From: JALZVT01 sp039029135
GTDB taxonomy: Bacteria; Pseudomonadota; Gammaproteobacteria; Pseudomonadales; Azotimanducaceae
DNA length: 64,000 nt
NCBI GenBank assembly: GCA_039029135.1
Contig: JBCCGT010000024.1
Span: 20,895-84,894 of the forward strand
Direction: 5' to 3'
This document shows positions 33,814-42,288 of the stretch, piece by piece. Both the position numbers and the translations under genes were made by a program. The notes beneath the pieces were generated by a model. The model saw nothing but the letters and a program-made list of their open reading frames with translations. It searched no databases and had not been told where the DNA came from. Within the stretch, counting starts at the first letter, position 1. Every line of letters starts with the position of its first letter.

Positions 33814-34260
33814 ATGTCCACGGCAGAGACAGCAAACACGTCAACTCTCGCGACGCTGCCGGGCGAGTACATGATCTATCGGCTGCCGCCGGCGACGCCC
33901 GTCACCGCGCTGCCTGACGACCGCGCACAACAGCGGGCGAGCTTATTCGCGCTTGCGCGGACCGGCGACGAGTTGTCGCTGCTGTGTCCCGCCGAGTGGT
34001 CGGGCGAGCAAGTCGCGACGAACGTCGCGACCGATGACTTGCGTTCGGAAGGACCGTGGCGCGCGCTGCGCTTCGTGGGCACGCTGGATTTTTCGCTAAC
34101 GGGTGTCATCGCGCGATTAGGCAGCGTGCTCGCGCAGGCCGGCATATCGGTATTCGTCCAATCGACCTTCAATACGGATTACGTGCTGATTCGCAGCGAG
34201 CGCATGCACGCCGCGTTGGAAGCGCTGCGAGCTGCCGGCTATCGCATCGACGACCGCTAA
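33814..34260 (+). CDS. ACT domain-containing protein (CASTOR-type)
   Basis: A 148-residue protein made of a short N-terminal ACT-like part (GEYMIYRLPP) and a C-terminal ACT domain LDFSLTGVIARLGSVLAQAGISVFVQSTFNTDYVLIRSERMHAALEALRAAGY. This matches the stand-alone ACT_7 (CASTOR/YkfA-like) proteins, which bind amino acids. Which ligand it binds is unknown. It lies in a run of small genes of unrelated function on the same strand. Confidence 0.88.
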   Translation: MSTAETANTSTLATLPGEYMIYRLPPATPVTALPDDRAQQRASLFALARTGDELSLLCPAEWSGEQVATNVATDDLRSEGPWRALRFVGTLDFSLTGVIARLGSVLAQAGISVFVQSTFNTDYVLIRSERMHAALEALRAAGYRIDDR

Positions 34261-34269
34261 GGCGAAAGA

Positions 34270-34686
34270 TTGGCCGCCTTCTATCACTACGCCTGGCTCG
34301 CTTATTTCGGTTTTCAACTCGCAGCCTTCGTCATCTCGAGCGCGCTAAAGCTCTGGGAGCTGCTGCGCGGTCGACGCCGGCGCTTCTCGCGCGCGCTGCT
34401 CGCAGAGGAACTGCTGGGTACGCTCACGACCGCCGCCGCGCTGGTCGGACTGTGGGGCTATATCCAACAGGTGCCGTTCGGTTTCCGCGAACTGTGGCAA
34501 CTGGTGTTGGCTGTGTTGGTCGCCCTCATCGCCCTGCAGCCGTTGTTGCCGCGCTCGCGACTGCTGCGCGATCGCGACAGCGGCGGGGCTGCGCGACTCG
34601 TCTGGTTTTGGAACCTCGTCTGGAGCCTGCCGCTGTTGCTCGCGCTGTGGCACTACGCGCAGGCTCTGCGCCCGCTGTATCCCTAG
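34270..34686 (+). CDS. Hypothetical membrane protein
   Basis: A 138-residue protein beginning at TTG 34270, nine bases after the ACT gene stop, with a GGCGAAAG ribosome-site-like sequence upstream. There are about four membrane helices (~5-25, 45-62, 72-90, 112-130) and basic loops (LLRGRRRRFSR). No family recognised. Probably co-transcribed with the ACT protein. Confidence 0.6.
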   Translation: MAAFYHYAWLAYFGFQLAAFVISSALKLWELLRGRRRRFSRALLAEELLGTLTTAAALVGLWGYIQQVPFGFRELWQLVLAVLVALIALQPLLPRSRLLRDRDSGGAARLVWFWNLVWSLPLLLALWHYAQALRPLYP

Positions 34687-34879
34687 ATCGTTCTGGTCGC
34701 GTTCAACGCGCGTTTAGTCGCTGGAATTGTCTCGCGACGCTGCCTTTACAATTCCACGCCTCTAAATTGCTACAGAGTGGATTGGGTTGATCGGTTTCTT
34801 GTTCACATAGTTTCTACAATCGACTCACCGAAAGCCTTCCGACTTGCAGAACAATGGCAGTCACAAGGAGGGACGAAAC

Positions 34880-35104
34880 ATGGCTATGGGCAGCGACACA
34901 TCGCTTCAGCAGATGCCGCCAAGAGGGTCTTCGCAGGACAGGCGCAACGCGACGCTGCACCGCGCGCAGACGCGCCTGATCATTGGCGCGCTCGCCGGCG
35001 CGGCCTGCGGCGGGGTCATCGGCTTTGCTATTGCGAACGCCTCGATCGGCGTCGGCATCGGGCTAGGGCTTGGCATCGCCTTCGGCTTCCTGTTCGCCGG
35101 CTGA
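34880..35104 (+). CDS. Small glycine-zipper membrane protein
   Basis: A 74-residue protein starting at ATG 34880 with a strong AAGGAGG ribosome site. After a polar N-terminus of ~35 residues, two membrane helices rich in Gly and Ala (IIGALAGAACGGVIGFAIAN and IGVGIGLGLGIAFGFLF) form a glycine-zipper hairpin. Such proteins are usually small inner-membrane proteins of unknown role. It is convergent to the NUDIX gene, two bases away. Confidence 0.72.
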   Translation: MAMGSDTSLQQMPPRGSSQDRRNATLHRAQTRLIIGALAGAACGGVIGFAIANASIGVGIGLGLGIAFGFLFAG

Positions 35105-35106
35105 CG

Positions 35107-35601
35107 CTAGCGACCAACCCGCAGCGGCTCGCTCGGCAGCGTATCGCTGCTGGCCGCGCGCTGCACCGCGGCGAGCAGCCTACCGAGATCGCCCGGGACG
35201 AAGGTCTCGCTAGAGGTCAGCACCTCGGCCAGGGGCCACCAGCGCAATCCCAAAAAGGTCTCCGACTCGTGCGCCTCAAGGCGACGCTCAACGGTCTCGA
35301 AGCGCCGCACGGGGACATAAAAGTAGTCTTCGTCCTGGTGATAGTGGCGCCCCATAAAGACGAATTTCTCGCTGCGCACCCAGACGCGCGGCGGCAGGGA
35401 ATCGAGGCCTAGATAGCCGACTTCCTCCGCGAGTTCCCGCCGCAGGCAGTCGAGAGGCGACTCGCCGTCCTCCAGGCCACCACCCGGCGTGAACCAGAGC
35501 TTCTCCCCGGTATCCGGCACCAGCGCGTGAATCAGCAGAATCTCGGCGCGAGCGTCGTCGAACAGAATCGCGCGCATCGCCTTGCGACGAATTGTCTCCA
35601 T
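35107..35601 (-). CDS. NUDIX hydrolase
   Basis: A 164-residue protein with NUDIX box GGGLEDGESPLDCLRRELAEEVG (~42-64) after LWFTPG. The N-terminal strand AILFDDARAEILLIHAL and the C-terminal ESETFLGLRWWPLAEVL fit the MutT fold. The substrate is unknown. An internal Met at residue 9 is an alternative start. Head-to-head with the gene at 35671. Confidence 0.86.
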   Translation of the reverse strand: METIRRKAMRAILFDDARAEILLIHALVPDTGEKLWFTPGGGLEDGESPLDCLRRELAEEVGYLGLDSLPPRVWVRSEKFVFMGRHYHQDEDYFYVPVRRFETVERRLEAHESETFLGLRWWPLAEVLTSSETFVPGDLGRLLAAVQRAASSDTLPSEPLRVGR

Positions 35602-35670
35602 CGTGCTAGCTTACAGCGGGATCGGTGCCGAAGTGTGGTCGTTTGGCGCCGAACGCGCGACAATGCCGGC

Positions 35671-35982
35671 ATGAACGTTTCTCCCAGCCAACAGCCCGTT
35701 ATCGACGCGCGCAATCAACTCGACCCGCTCCTCGAGGCTCTCGTCAAGCAGCTCGATGAAGAAGGACAGGCGACCCAGCAGGCCTTTTTCAGTCGCATCC
35801 GCACGTCGATCCAGAAAGCCCAGGACGAGGTCGGCCTGGCCGCGCCATTTATGGAGCTATCCACCACGGCCTTCGTCGGCTTCGAGTTCAGCGCGGACGC
35901 CATCGCGCTGATTGACCGCATTCTGGAAAAGGCCGAGAACATCGCAGCATCATTCAGCGCGGACGACTCTCCGCCACACTGA
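35671..35982 (+). CDS. Hypothetical protein
   Basis: A 103-residue soluble, largely helical protein (LDPLLEALVKQLDEEGQATQQAFFSRIRTSIQKAQDEVGLAAPFMELSTTAFVGFEF). No family is recognised, although the length, composition and absence of membrane segments look like a small helical-bundle protein. The ATG at 35671 is the first plausible start. It ends 37 bases before nadE on the same strand. Confidence 0.6.
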   Translation: MNVSPSQQPVIDARNQLDPLLEALVKQLDEEGQATQQAFFSRIRTSIQKAQDEVGLAAPFMELSTTAFVGFEFSADAIALIDRILEKAENIAASFSADDSPPH

Positions 35983-36019
35983 CGCGTCGCGCGACAGCGA
36001 CGCCAACGGACCACAGGCC

Positions 36020-38053
36020 ATGAACGCAAACGACTTCGGCTATGTGCGTGCGGCGGCGGTCGCGCCCGCGCTGGCGCTCGGCGAACCGCAGGAAAACGCC
36101 AGGGTGCTCGCCGCCAACCTGCGCCGACTCGCACGCGAGCGCGTCGCGATCGCGCTGTATCCCGAGCTCTGCCTGACCGGCTACACCTGTGAAGACCTGT
36201 TTCTCAGCCAAGGCCTGCTCACCGAGATCGATCTGGCGTTGGAAATCGTCGCAAAGGCGACGCAGGGCATCGTCGCCGTTGTCGGCCTGCCCTGGCGCAT
36301 GGCCGACGGTCGCCTGTTGAACGCGGCCGCCGTTGTCGCGAACGGCCAGATCATCGGCGTCGTGCCGAAGTCGACGCAGCCAAACTACGGCGAGTTCTAC
36401 GAGCTGCGCTGGTTCGTCAGCGGCGCAGAGGTCGACGAGGTCATCGCGCATCCGAAACTAGGTACCTTCCGCATCTGCCGCGATCAGCTGTTCGAAGTCG
36501 GCGGACTCGCCTTCGCCGTGGAGATCTGCGAAGACCTGTGGACGGTCGAGCCCCCCGGCGCCAGACACGCGCTGGCGGGCGCGGATCTGATTCTGAATCC
36601 TTCCGCCAGCAACGAGCTGATCGGCAAGGCCGCCTACCGTCGCGATCTCGTGCGCATGACGAGCGCGCAGCGCATTTGCGGCTATCTGTACGCATCCAGC
36701 GGCCCGTTGGAGTCGACCAAAGACGTTGTCTTTGGCGGTCATGTCATTGCGGCAGAAGACGGCCAGCCGCTCGGCGAGGGCGATCGCTTCGACTTCGCAG
36801 GCTCGAGCCTGACCGTGGAATTCGACGCGCAGCGCATCCGTCACGAGCGGGCGCAAAACATCTCGTTCGCAGGCGCCGCTCGTCCTACCGGCTACACACG
36901 AATCGACTGCGGTGTGGCGCAGCGCCCGCTCGCTTCCCTGAGTCGCACCCTTACGGCACATCCATTCGTACCCGCCGACCCTGAGGAGTTCGCGCACCGT
37001 GCGCACGAGATCATGGCCATCCAGGCGGCAGGACTCGCGCGGCGCATGCTGGCTGCGCGCTGCGAGCGTCTCGTCATCGGCCTGTCCGGCGGACTCGACT
37101 CGACGCTCGCGTTCCTGGTGGCGCTAGACGCGCTGGCGAAGCTCGAGCTGCCGGCGCAGAACCTGCACGCGTTTACCCTCCCCGGCCCCGGCACTTCGAG
37201 TCAGACGCTGGGTTCCGCCCACCGGCTGTGCGAGGCCGCGGGTCTCGCAATCGCCGAGATTTCCATAGCACCCGCGGTCGAACAGCATCTTAAGGATCTC
37301 GATCACCCGCAGGATGCCCGCGACGTCGTGTTCGAGAATGCCCAGGCCCGGGAGCGCACGCAGATTCTGTTCAATCAGGCCAACAAGCTCGGCGCGCTGG
37401 TCGTCGGGACCGGCGACCTGAGCGAGCTGGCGCTCGGCTGGTGTACGTTCAATGCGGACCACATGGCGAGCTACAACGTCAACGCGTCTGTGCCGAAGAC
37501 CATGATCGCGTACCTCGTGCGCTGGTACGGCGAGCACCGCGCGAGCGAAGCGCTGCTCGGGGTTCTGGAGGCCGTTCTCGATACGCCCATCTCACCTGAG
37601 CTGCTGCCGCCCGAAGACGGTCGCATCGCCCAGTCGACCGAAACACTCATCGGACCGTACGAGCTGCACGACTTCTTCCTGTTTCATTTTCTGCGCAGCG
37701 GCTTCGAGCCGGAGAAGATCTTCTTTCTGGCCTGCGCGAGTTTCTCGAACACCTACAAGCCGAAAACGATTCAGGGCTGGCTCGCAGTGTTCTTCCGGCG
37801 CTTCTACACCCAACAATTCAAGCGCACGACCCTGCCGCCGGGGCCCAAGATCGGCTCGGTCAGCCTCTCGCCACGCGGCGACTGGCGCATGCCCGACGAG
37901 GCAAGCGTCGACCGACTGCTGGAACGCATCGATGGACTGCCGGTCAAAAGCAAAGGCAGCGCGAAAAGCAGACGCAAGACGCCGACGGCCAAAGCCCCAC
38001 GCGGACCGACACCGAAGGCGCAGCGCTCGACGCGTGTGCGCAAAAAGACCTGA
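36020..38053 (+). CDS. nadE: Glutamine-dependent NAD+ synthetase
   Basis: A 677-residue two-domain enzyme making NAD+ from deamido-NAD+, ATP and glutamine. The N-terminal nitrilase-type glutaminase domain shows the Glu-Lys-Cys triad at E49 (YPELCLTGY), K117 (VVPKSTQPNYGEF) and C170 (EICEDLW). The C-terminal synthetase has the PP-loop IGLSGGLDSTLAF at ~353-365 and GTGDLSELALGWCTFNADHM. The length matches the long form of Mycobacterium tuberculosis (679 aa). The last ~40 residues are a Lys/Arg/Ala/Pro tail not seen in that enzyme. Start at ATG 36020 gives the conserved FGYVRAAAVAP N-terminus. Confidence 0.95.
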   Translation: MNANDFGYVRAAAVAPALALGEPQENARVLAANLRRLARERVAIALYPELCLTGYTCEDLFLSQGLLTEIDLALEIVAKATQGIVAVVGLPWRMADGRLLNAAAVVANGQIIGVVPKSTQPNYGEFYELRWFVSGAEVDEVIAHPKLGTFRICRDQLFEVGGLAFAVEICEDLWTVEPPGARHALAGADLILNPSASNELIGKAAYRRDLVRMTSAQRICGYLYASSGPLESTKDVVFGGHVIAAEDGQPLGEGDRFDFAGSSLTVEFDAQRIRHERAQNISFAGAARPTGYTRIDCGVAQRPLASLSRTLTAHPFVPADPEEFAHRAHEIMAIQAAGLARRMLAARCERLVIGLSGGLDSTLAFLVALDALAKLELPAQNLHAFTLPGPGTSSQTLGSAHRLCEAAGLAIAEISIAPAVEQHLKDLDHPQDARDVVFENAQARERTQILFNQANKLGALVVGTGDLSELALGWCTFNADHMASYNVNASVPKTMIAYLVRWYGEHRASEALLGVLEAVLDTPISPELLPPEDGRIAQSTETLIGPYELHDFFLFHFLRSGFEPEKIFFLACASFSNTYKPKTIQGWLAVFFRRFYTQQFKRTTLPPGPKIGSVSLSPRGDWRMPDEASVDRLLERIDGLPVKSKGSAKSRRKTPTAKAPRGPTPKAQRSTRVRKKT

Positions 38054-38064
38054 GGACAAGAGCG

Positions 38065-39030
38065 ATGTTTGCAAACCATGGAGTTTCGACGGAGGCACGA
38101 CTCTGCGTGCCGTTCGTCGCCGCGCTCGGGGTGCTCGCCGCGCTGTGGGGCGGACCCGCTACGGCCGCGCTGGGTCCTGGTAAATACTGCGGCGCCGAAG
38201 GCGTCTGGATACAGATACTTGGCAGCGGCGGCGGCGAGCTGGACGATCGACGCGCCGGCGCGTCCTATCTGCTGTGGATCGACGGCAAGGCTCGCCTGCT
38301 GGTCGATGCGAGTCCAGGCGCCGCCAATCAGGTCGACCTTGCGGGCGGGCGGCTGGCCGACATCGACGCGGTGCTGCTGACCCAGCTACACGCGAGCCAC
38401 ACCGCGGATCTGCCAGACCTGATACTCGGCGCTCAGCTCGGCAATCGAGAGCGTCCGCTGCCGCTGTACGGACCGGATGGCAACGAATACATGCCGTCGA
38501 CCGTCGAATTCCTAAGCCGTCTGATCGGTCCGAAGGGCGCCTATCCGCTGCTGCAAGACTTCTTGACCTTTAAGCCCAGCGGTTTTCGGGTCAAGGCACA
38601 CAACGCGCCCGCCACCGGCACGCGACCGGGCACCCGCTTCACGAACGAACGCATGCGCATCTCCAGCATCCCGGTCAACCACGGTCCCCTGCCCGCTCTG
38701 GCGTGGCGGGTGCAAGTCGGCGCTCAGTCAATGGTGTTCACCGGCGAGTTCAACAATCGCAAGAATCTGATGCCCGAGTTCGCACAGGGAACGGACGCAC
38801 TCGTGTTCAGCCACACCATCGCCGAAGTGTCACGCGGTGCGCTGCGCGATCTGCACATACTGCCGAGCCAAATCGGCCGCATCGCGAAGCAGGCGGACGC
38901 GCGCATGGTCATACTGGGCCAGCGTATGAACCGAACGCGCGGCCGTGAATCGCAAACGCGCGAAGCGATAGAGACCCAGTGGGACGGGCCGCTAATCTAC
39001 GGCAACGATCTGGAGTGCTGGGGACTGTAG
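38065..39030 (+). CDS. Exported metallo-beta-lactamase-fold protein with degraded metal site
   Basis: A 321-residue protein, 11 bases after nadE, with a hydrophobic N-terminal segment (VPFVAALGVLAALWGGPATAA) that looks like a signal peptide. The fold is that of tRNase-Z/arylsulfatase-like lactamases (IQILGSGGGELDDRRAGASYLLWI, SPGAANQVDLAG). The metal motif, normally TH-x-H-x-DH, reads TQLHASH: the first His is Q107 and the Asp is S111, with H109 and H112 kept. The bridging Asp of GDT is Glu (FTGEFN) and the final His of LSHRM is Gln (LGQRM). The His of NHGPLPALAW is kept. It may be a pseudoenzyme or use another metal. It converges on the M20 gene. Confidence 0.8.
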   Translation: MFANHGVSTEARLCVPFVAALGVLAALWGGPATAALGPGKYCGAEGVWIQILGSGGGELDDRRAGASYLLWIDGKARLLVDASPGAANQVDLAGGRLADIDAVLLTQLHASHTADLPDLILGAQLGNRERPLPLYGPDGNEYMPSTVEFLSRLIGPKGAYPLLQDFLTFKPSGFRVKAHNAPATGTRPGTRFTNERMRISSIPVNHGPLPALAWRVQVGAQSMVFTGEFNNRKNLMPEFAQGTDALVFSHTIAEVSRGALRDLHILPSQIGRIAKQADARMVILGQRMNRTRGRESQTREAIETQWDGPLIYGNDLECWGL

Positions 39031-39062
39031 CCGCAGCGCGGCGCAAAAACCCACGGGCAAAC

Positions 39063-40382
39063 TCAGTGCCCGGCAAGATAGTCGACGGCCAGATGCGCCA
39101 TCGCACTCACGGCAGGACGCAGTGCGTCCTCATCGACGTAGAACAGCGGTGAGTGATTCGGTATCGAGTCTTTCGCTGCGACGCTCGGGGGCCGCGCCCC
39201 GATGAAGAAAAAGAAGCCGGGAACCTGTTCCTGAAAATAAGAGAAGTCCTCGGCGCCGGTTATGCGTCCGGCTAGGCTTACGTTATCAGCGCCGTACACT
39301 CGACGCAGCGTTGGGACGGCAAAATCCGTGAGCCTGGGATCGTTGTAGGTCACCGGCACGCCGGGATCGATGACGACCTCCGCCGTGGCGCCCATTGATT
39401 CCGCGACGCCGGTCGCGATGCGCTCGATACGCCGGTGGATGTCGGCCCGCACCCGCGGGTCGAAGGTCCGAATCGTGCCAGACAGGCTCGCCTCATCGGG
39501 GACGATGTTGTTGCGCACGCCCGCCTGAAAACTGCCAACAGTAACCACCGCCGGGTGATTAGTGACGTCGACGCTGCGACTCACAATCGTCTGCAGCGCG
39601 GTCACGATCTGCGCGCCGACGGCGATCGGATCGACGCCCGCCCAGGGCCGCGCTCCGTGCGTCTGGCGACCTTTGACCATCACGTCGAAGCGCTGGGCGC
39701 TGGCCATCATGCCGCGCGGCCGATAGGAAACGCGGCCGGTCCGTTCGCCTTGCGATATGTGCAGACCGAAGATCGCGTCCACCTCGGGCGCGCTGAGCAC
39801 GCCTTCGCTGATCATCATCTTCGCGCCGCCGTCCTCACCCTTTGGCGGTCCTTCTTCAGCCGGTTGGAATACGAACTTCACCGTTCCCGGCAGCGATCGC
39901 TTCACGCCCGTCAGCACCTCGGCTACACCCATGAGAATGGCGACATGATTGTCATGACCACAGGCATGCATGACGCCGACCTCGCGGCCCTCGTATTCGC
40001 CGCGCGCCTTCGACGCATAGGACAAACCGGTACGTTCGGTCACCGGCAGTGCATCCATGTCTGCCCGCAGCGCCACGACCGGGCCGGACGAGCCGCCTTC
40101 CAGCAGGCCGACGACGCCCGTATGCGCAACGCCTGTCGTGACCTTCATGCCTAGCGAGCGCAGATGACGGGCGACAAGCTTGGCCGTTCTAAACTCCCGA
40201 TTGGACAGCTCCGGGTGCTCGTGGATGTCACGCCGCCAGGCCACAACCTCGTCGGCAACGCGCGCGACGCCCCTGTCGATTTGTGCCGCCAGTGCGGCGC
40301 TGTCCGCAAGCGTCGAAGCGGGTGCGGCGAGCGACAGCGCGGCGTAAACCGCGAGCGCGGTCGGGAGCTTGTTGTTCGTCAT
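39063..40382 (-). CDS. Exported M20-family amidohydrolase/peptidase
   Basis: A 439-residue protein with signal peptide (LPTALAVYAALSLAAPASTLA, start ATG 40382). Catalytic motifs of the M20D (hippurate hydrolase/IAA-amino acid hydrolase) branch are intact: RDIHEHPELSNREFRT, ALRADMDALPV, MHACGHDNHVAILMG, EEGPPKGEDGGAKMM, HAHGARPW-type (THGARPWAGVDPI) and ITGAEDFSYF with the metal-binding Glu. The enzyme would hydrolyse N-acyl amino acids or related amides outside the cytoplasm. Cys and His in HACGHD bind the two metals. A frame extension to 40436 exists but has no signal character. Confidence 0.92.
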   Translation of the reverse strand: MTNNKLPTALAVYAALSLAAPASTLADSAALAAQIDRGVARVADEVVAWRRDIHEHPELSNREFRTAKLVARHLRSLGMKVTTGVAHTGVVGLLEGGSSGPVVALRADMDALPVTERTGLSYASKARGEYEGREVGVMHACGHDNHVAILMGVAEVLTGVKRSLPGTVKFVFQPAEEGPPKGEDGGAKMMISEGVLSAPEVDAIFGLHISQGERTGRVSYRPRGMMASAQRFDVMVKGRQTHGARPWAGVDPIAVGAQIVTALQTIVSRSVDVTNHPAVVTVGSFQAGVRNNIVPDEASLSGTIRTFDPRVRADIHRRIERIATGVAESMGATAEVVIDPGVPVTYNDPRLTDFAVPTLRRVYGADNVSLAGRITGAEDFSYFQEQVPGFFFFIGARPPSVAAKDSIPNHSPLFYVDEDALRPAVSAMAHLAVDYLAGH

Positions 40383-40453
40383 CTGCAGGCATCCGGTTGA
40401 GGCTGGGTGCAATGCAACGAACACCGTCGCACGCACTCACGCCGCATCCTAAT

Positions 40454-41461
40454 CTACTCTAGATAGATGTCCGCCAACAGCAGCGCCCGACCCGCGTGCT
40501 GCGCGCCGAAGCTGTACAGCAAGAGATCGTCGACGCGCACGTTTACCGCATCGTCGGGAACGAGCCGGTCGCGCGGAACGCGCAGCAGCGTCGCACCCGG
40601 CTGGAGCTCAGTTTCGAAATACGCGGTCGTGCCGCTGGCACCCTCGTAGCGCACCCCGACGACAAAGCGTAGCGGATCGCCGCCGGGCAAGAACAGATCG
40701 AGCACCAGGCTGTCGTAGCCGCGCCAGTTTTGCAGCAGCTCGTCGATGTACAGCGTCGGGTATTCGTCGTCGCCGAAAGCCACGCGCAGGACCGGCTGGC
40801 CCGCGCGCTCGGCCCAGGTGTCGCGCGCGCGGCCGATTCGATAGTCGGTGTAGGTTTTGGTCGCGAGATAGGTGCGGGTGCGCGGATCGCCGAAATCAAC
40901 GAGGCGCGGTGCGAGCGCAAGGCGATACTCGCGCAGCCGCCATTCGTCTAGCGGCTGCCGTATGGTCGCGCCGATCGTTAGCAGCACCAGCGTCACCCCG
41001 ACCATGCTGCGGGTGAGACCGGGCGGCCAGGGCCACAGACAGAAGCTAAACACCAGCCCAAGCAGGCCACCCAGGGCGTTCGCATACAGATCCGCAACAC
41101 TGGCGGAACGCCCGAGCACGAGCGTCTGCAGCGCTTCCGTTGCGAGCGCGATGGCGGCGCCGCAGATCACGACCAGCGCCACCCGCGCCAGCGGGTGGCG
41201 GCGCCGAACCAGATAGGCGAGCAGCAGGGCGATGGCGAAGAACCAGGGCACGTGGGCGGCGTCCTGCAGCGCACGCAGCAGCCGCGTGCCACCGGACAGC
41301 GACGCGAATTGCTGCAGCAGGATCAGCGCACCAAGGCTCGCAACGACCAGCCAGACGCGGGTTCGGCGTCGCGTGCGGCGCGATCTCCCGCCTCGGGGGC
41401 CGCTGCCTGCCCGGTCTGAATCTAGTGGCTGCATGGCCTGCTGCGGGCGTCTAGCGTTCAC
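40454..41461 (-). CDS. VanZ-like membrane protein
   Basis: A 335-residue protein. An Arg-rich cytoplasmic N-terminus (~1-35) leads into four to five membrane helices; the VanZ-type pattern is LQDAAHVPWFFAIALLLAYLVRR ... ATEALQTLVLGRSASVADLYANALGGLLGLV. Residues ~175-335 form a soluble beta-rich C-domain (VVGVRYEGASGTTAYFETEL) that ordinary VanZ lacks, possibly sugar- or lipid-binding. The start is GTG 41461, overlapping the previous stop by 11 bases, or ATG 41434, which avoids the overlap. VanZ domains confer low-level teicoplanin resistance in one known case; the role here is unknown. Confidence 0.8.
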   Translation of the reverse strand: MNARRPQQAMQPLDSDRAGSGPRGGRSRRTRRRTRVWLVVASLGALILLQQFASLSGGTRLLRALQDAAHVPWFFAIALLLAYLVRRRHPLARVALVVICGAAIALATEALQTLVLGRSASVADLYANALGGLLGLVFSFCLWPWPPGLTRSMVGVTLVLLTIGATIRQPLDEWRLREYRLALAPRLVDFGDPRTRTYLATKTYTDYRIGRARDTWAERAGQPVLRVAFGDDEYPTLYIDELLQNWRGYDSLVLDLFLPGGDPLRFVVGVRYEGASGTTAYFETELQPGATLLRVPRDRLVPDDAVNVRVDDLLLYSFGAQHAGRALLLADIYLE

Positions 41462-41738
41462 TCAGACGGCGGCGCATCTCGACCTCATAGCCCGGAAAAT
41501 AGGACTCAATCTCTTCGAGCGCGAAGCGCGGGAGTATCGACGTGTTGGGCTCGCGCTCGAGCAGAAACTTGAACGACGAGACGATCAGCCACTCATGGGT
41601 CACGCCGCCATCACACAGACGGCGATACACCGCGTCGGCCAGGCTGACTTCGTGCTGGGTCTCCGTCTCCCCCTCGACGTCGACCTGATACAGTGCGTCG
41701 CCGGCTGCATTCGTTCCCGTCATTGTCACGAAGATCAT
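41451..41738 (-). CDS. Hypothetical small protein
   Basis: A 95-residue soluble protein beginning MIFVTMTGTNAAGDALYQVDVEGE, with an AAAGGTGA ribosome-like site before the ATG. No recognised domain; it has a mixed alpha/beta look with a basic C-terminus. It reads away from the 12-bp tandem repeat, which starts 15 bases upstream of its ATG, and overlaps the VanZ gene by 11 bases at its end. Confidence 0.6.
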   Translation of the reverse strand: MIFVTMTGTNAAGDALYQVDVEGETETQHEVSLADAVYRRLCDGGVTHEWLIVSSFKFLLEREPNTSILPRFALEEIESYFPGYEVEMRRRLSER

Positions 41739-41752
41739 ATTGGTTCACCTTT

Positions 41753-41824
41753 CTGCACTTTGGCTTGCACGTTGACCTGCACTTCGGCCCGCACTTCGGC
41801 CCGCACTTTGGCCCGCACGATGGA
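41753..41824. repeat. Six-copy 12-bp tandem repeat filling a divergent promoter region
   Basis: Units start at 41753, 41765, 41777, 41789, 41801 and 41813, with consensus CYGCACTTYGGC; the last copy ends GATGGA instead. Two copies (41777 and 41789) differ at one base. The array occupies most of the 94 bases between the divergent starts at 41738 (minus) and 41833 (plus), so it must overlap or separate their promoters. Read on the minus strand it would give a CGPK-type tetrapeptide repeat, but no gene is supported there. Confidence 0.85.
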
Positions 41825-41832
41825 ACAGCGCG

Positions 41833-42288
41833 ATGACTACTATGAGTGACCCCTGCGAGCGCCTGCAACAGATCTGGCACGAGCAGATTCCCATTTCGAA
41901 GGCGATGGGCATACAGTTAGTTTCGTTCGAGGGCGGCGAGCTCAGGCTGCGCGCAGCGCTCGAACCGAACGTCAACGTCCACGGCACGGGTTTCGCCGGC
42001 AGCCTGTACGCTGTCGCGGCGCTTTGCGGCTGGGGGCTTACCCACCTGAATCTGGAAGCCGCCGAACAGCAGGCGAGCATCGTGATCGCCCGCGGAGAGA
42101 TCGACTATCGGCGCCCCGTGGCCGGCGACATAGAATGCAGCGGCCGGTTTCCGGCGGACGCGGCGCTGGCCGAGCTGCAGCCGGGCGCGCGGCAGCGCTA
42201 CGACCTGACCATCGACATTCGCTCAGGCGACCGATCCTGCGCGACCTTCGCCGGGGTTTACGCGATTAAGGTCAACGCTCGCGACTGA
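41833..42288 (+). CDS. YiiD C-terminal-type thioesterase-like protein
   Basis: A 151-residue hotdog-fold protein: IPISKAMGIQLVSFEGGELRLRAALEPNVNVHGTGFAGSLYAVAALCGWGL followed by ASIVIARGEIDYRRPVAGDIE matches the family of PF09500 (YiiD C-terminal, putative thioesterase). In relatives it is fused to an acetyltransferase; here it stands alone. Substrate unknown. The start ATG 41833 follows directly after the tandem repeat; a second ATG lies at 41842. The stop overlaps the convergent membrane gene at 42272. Confidence 0.8.
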   Translation: MTTMSDPCERLQQIWHEQIPISKAMGIQLVSFEGGELRLRAALEPNVNVHGTGFAGSLYAVAALCGWGLTHLNLEAAEQQASIVIARGEIDYRRPVAGDIECSGRFPADAALAELQPGARQRYDLTIDIRSGDRSCATFAGVYAIKVNARD

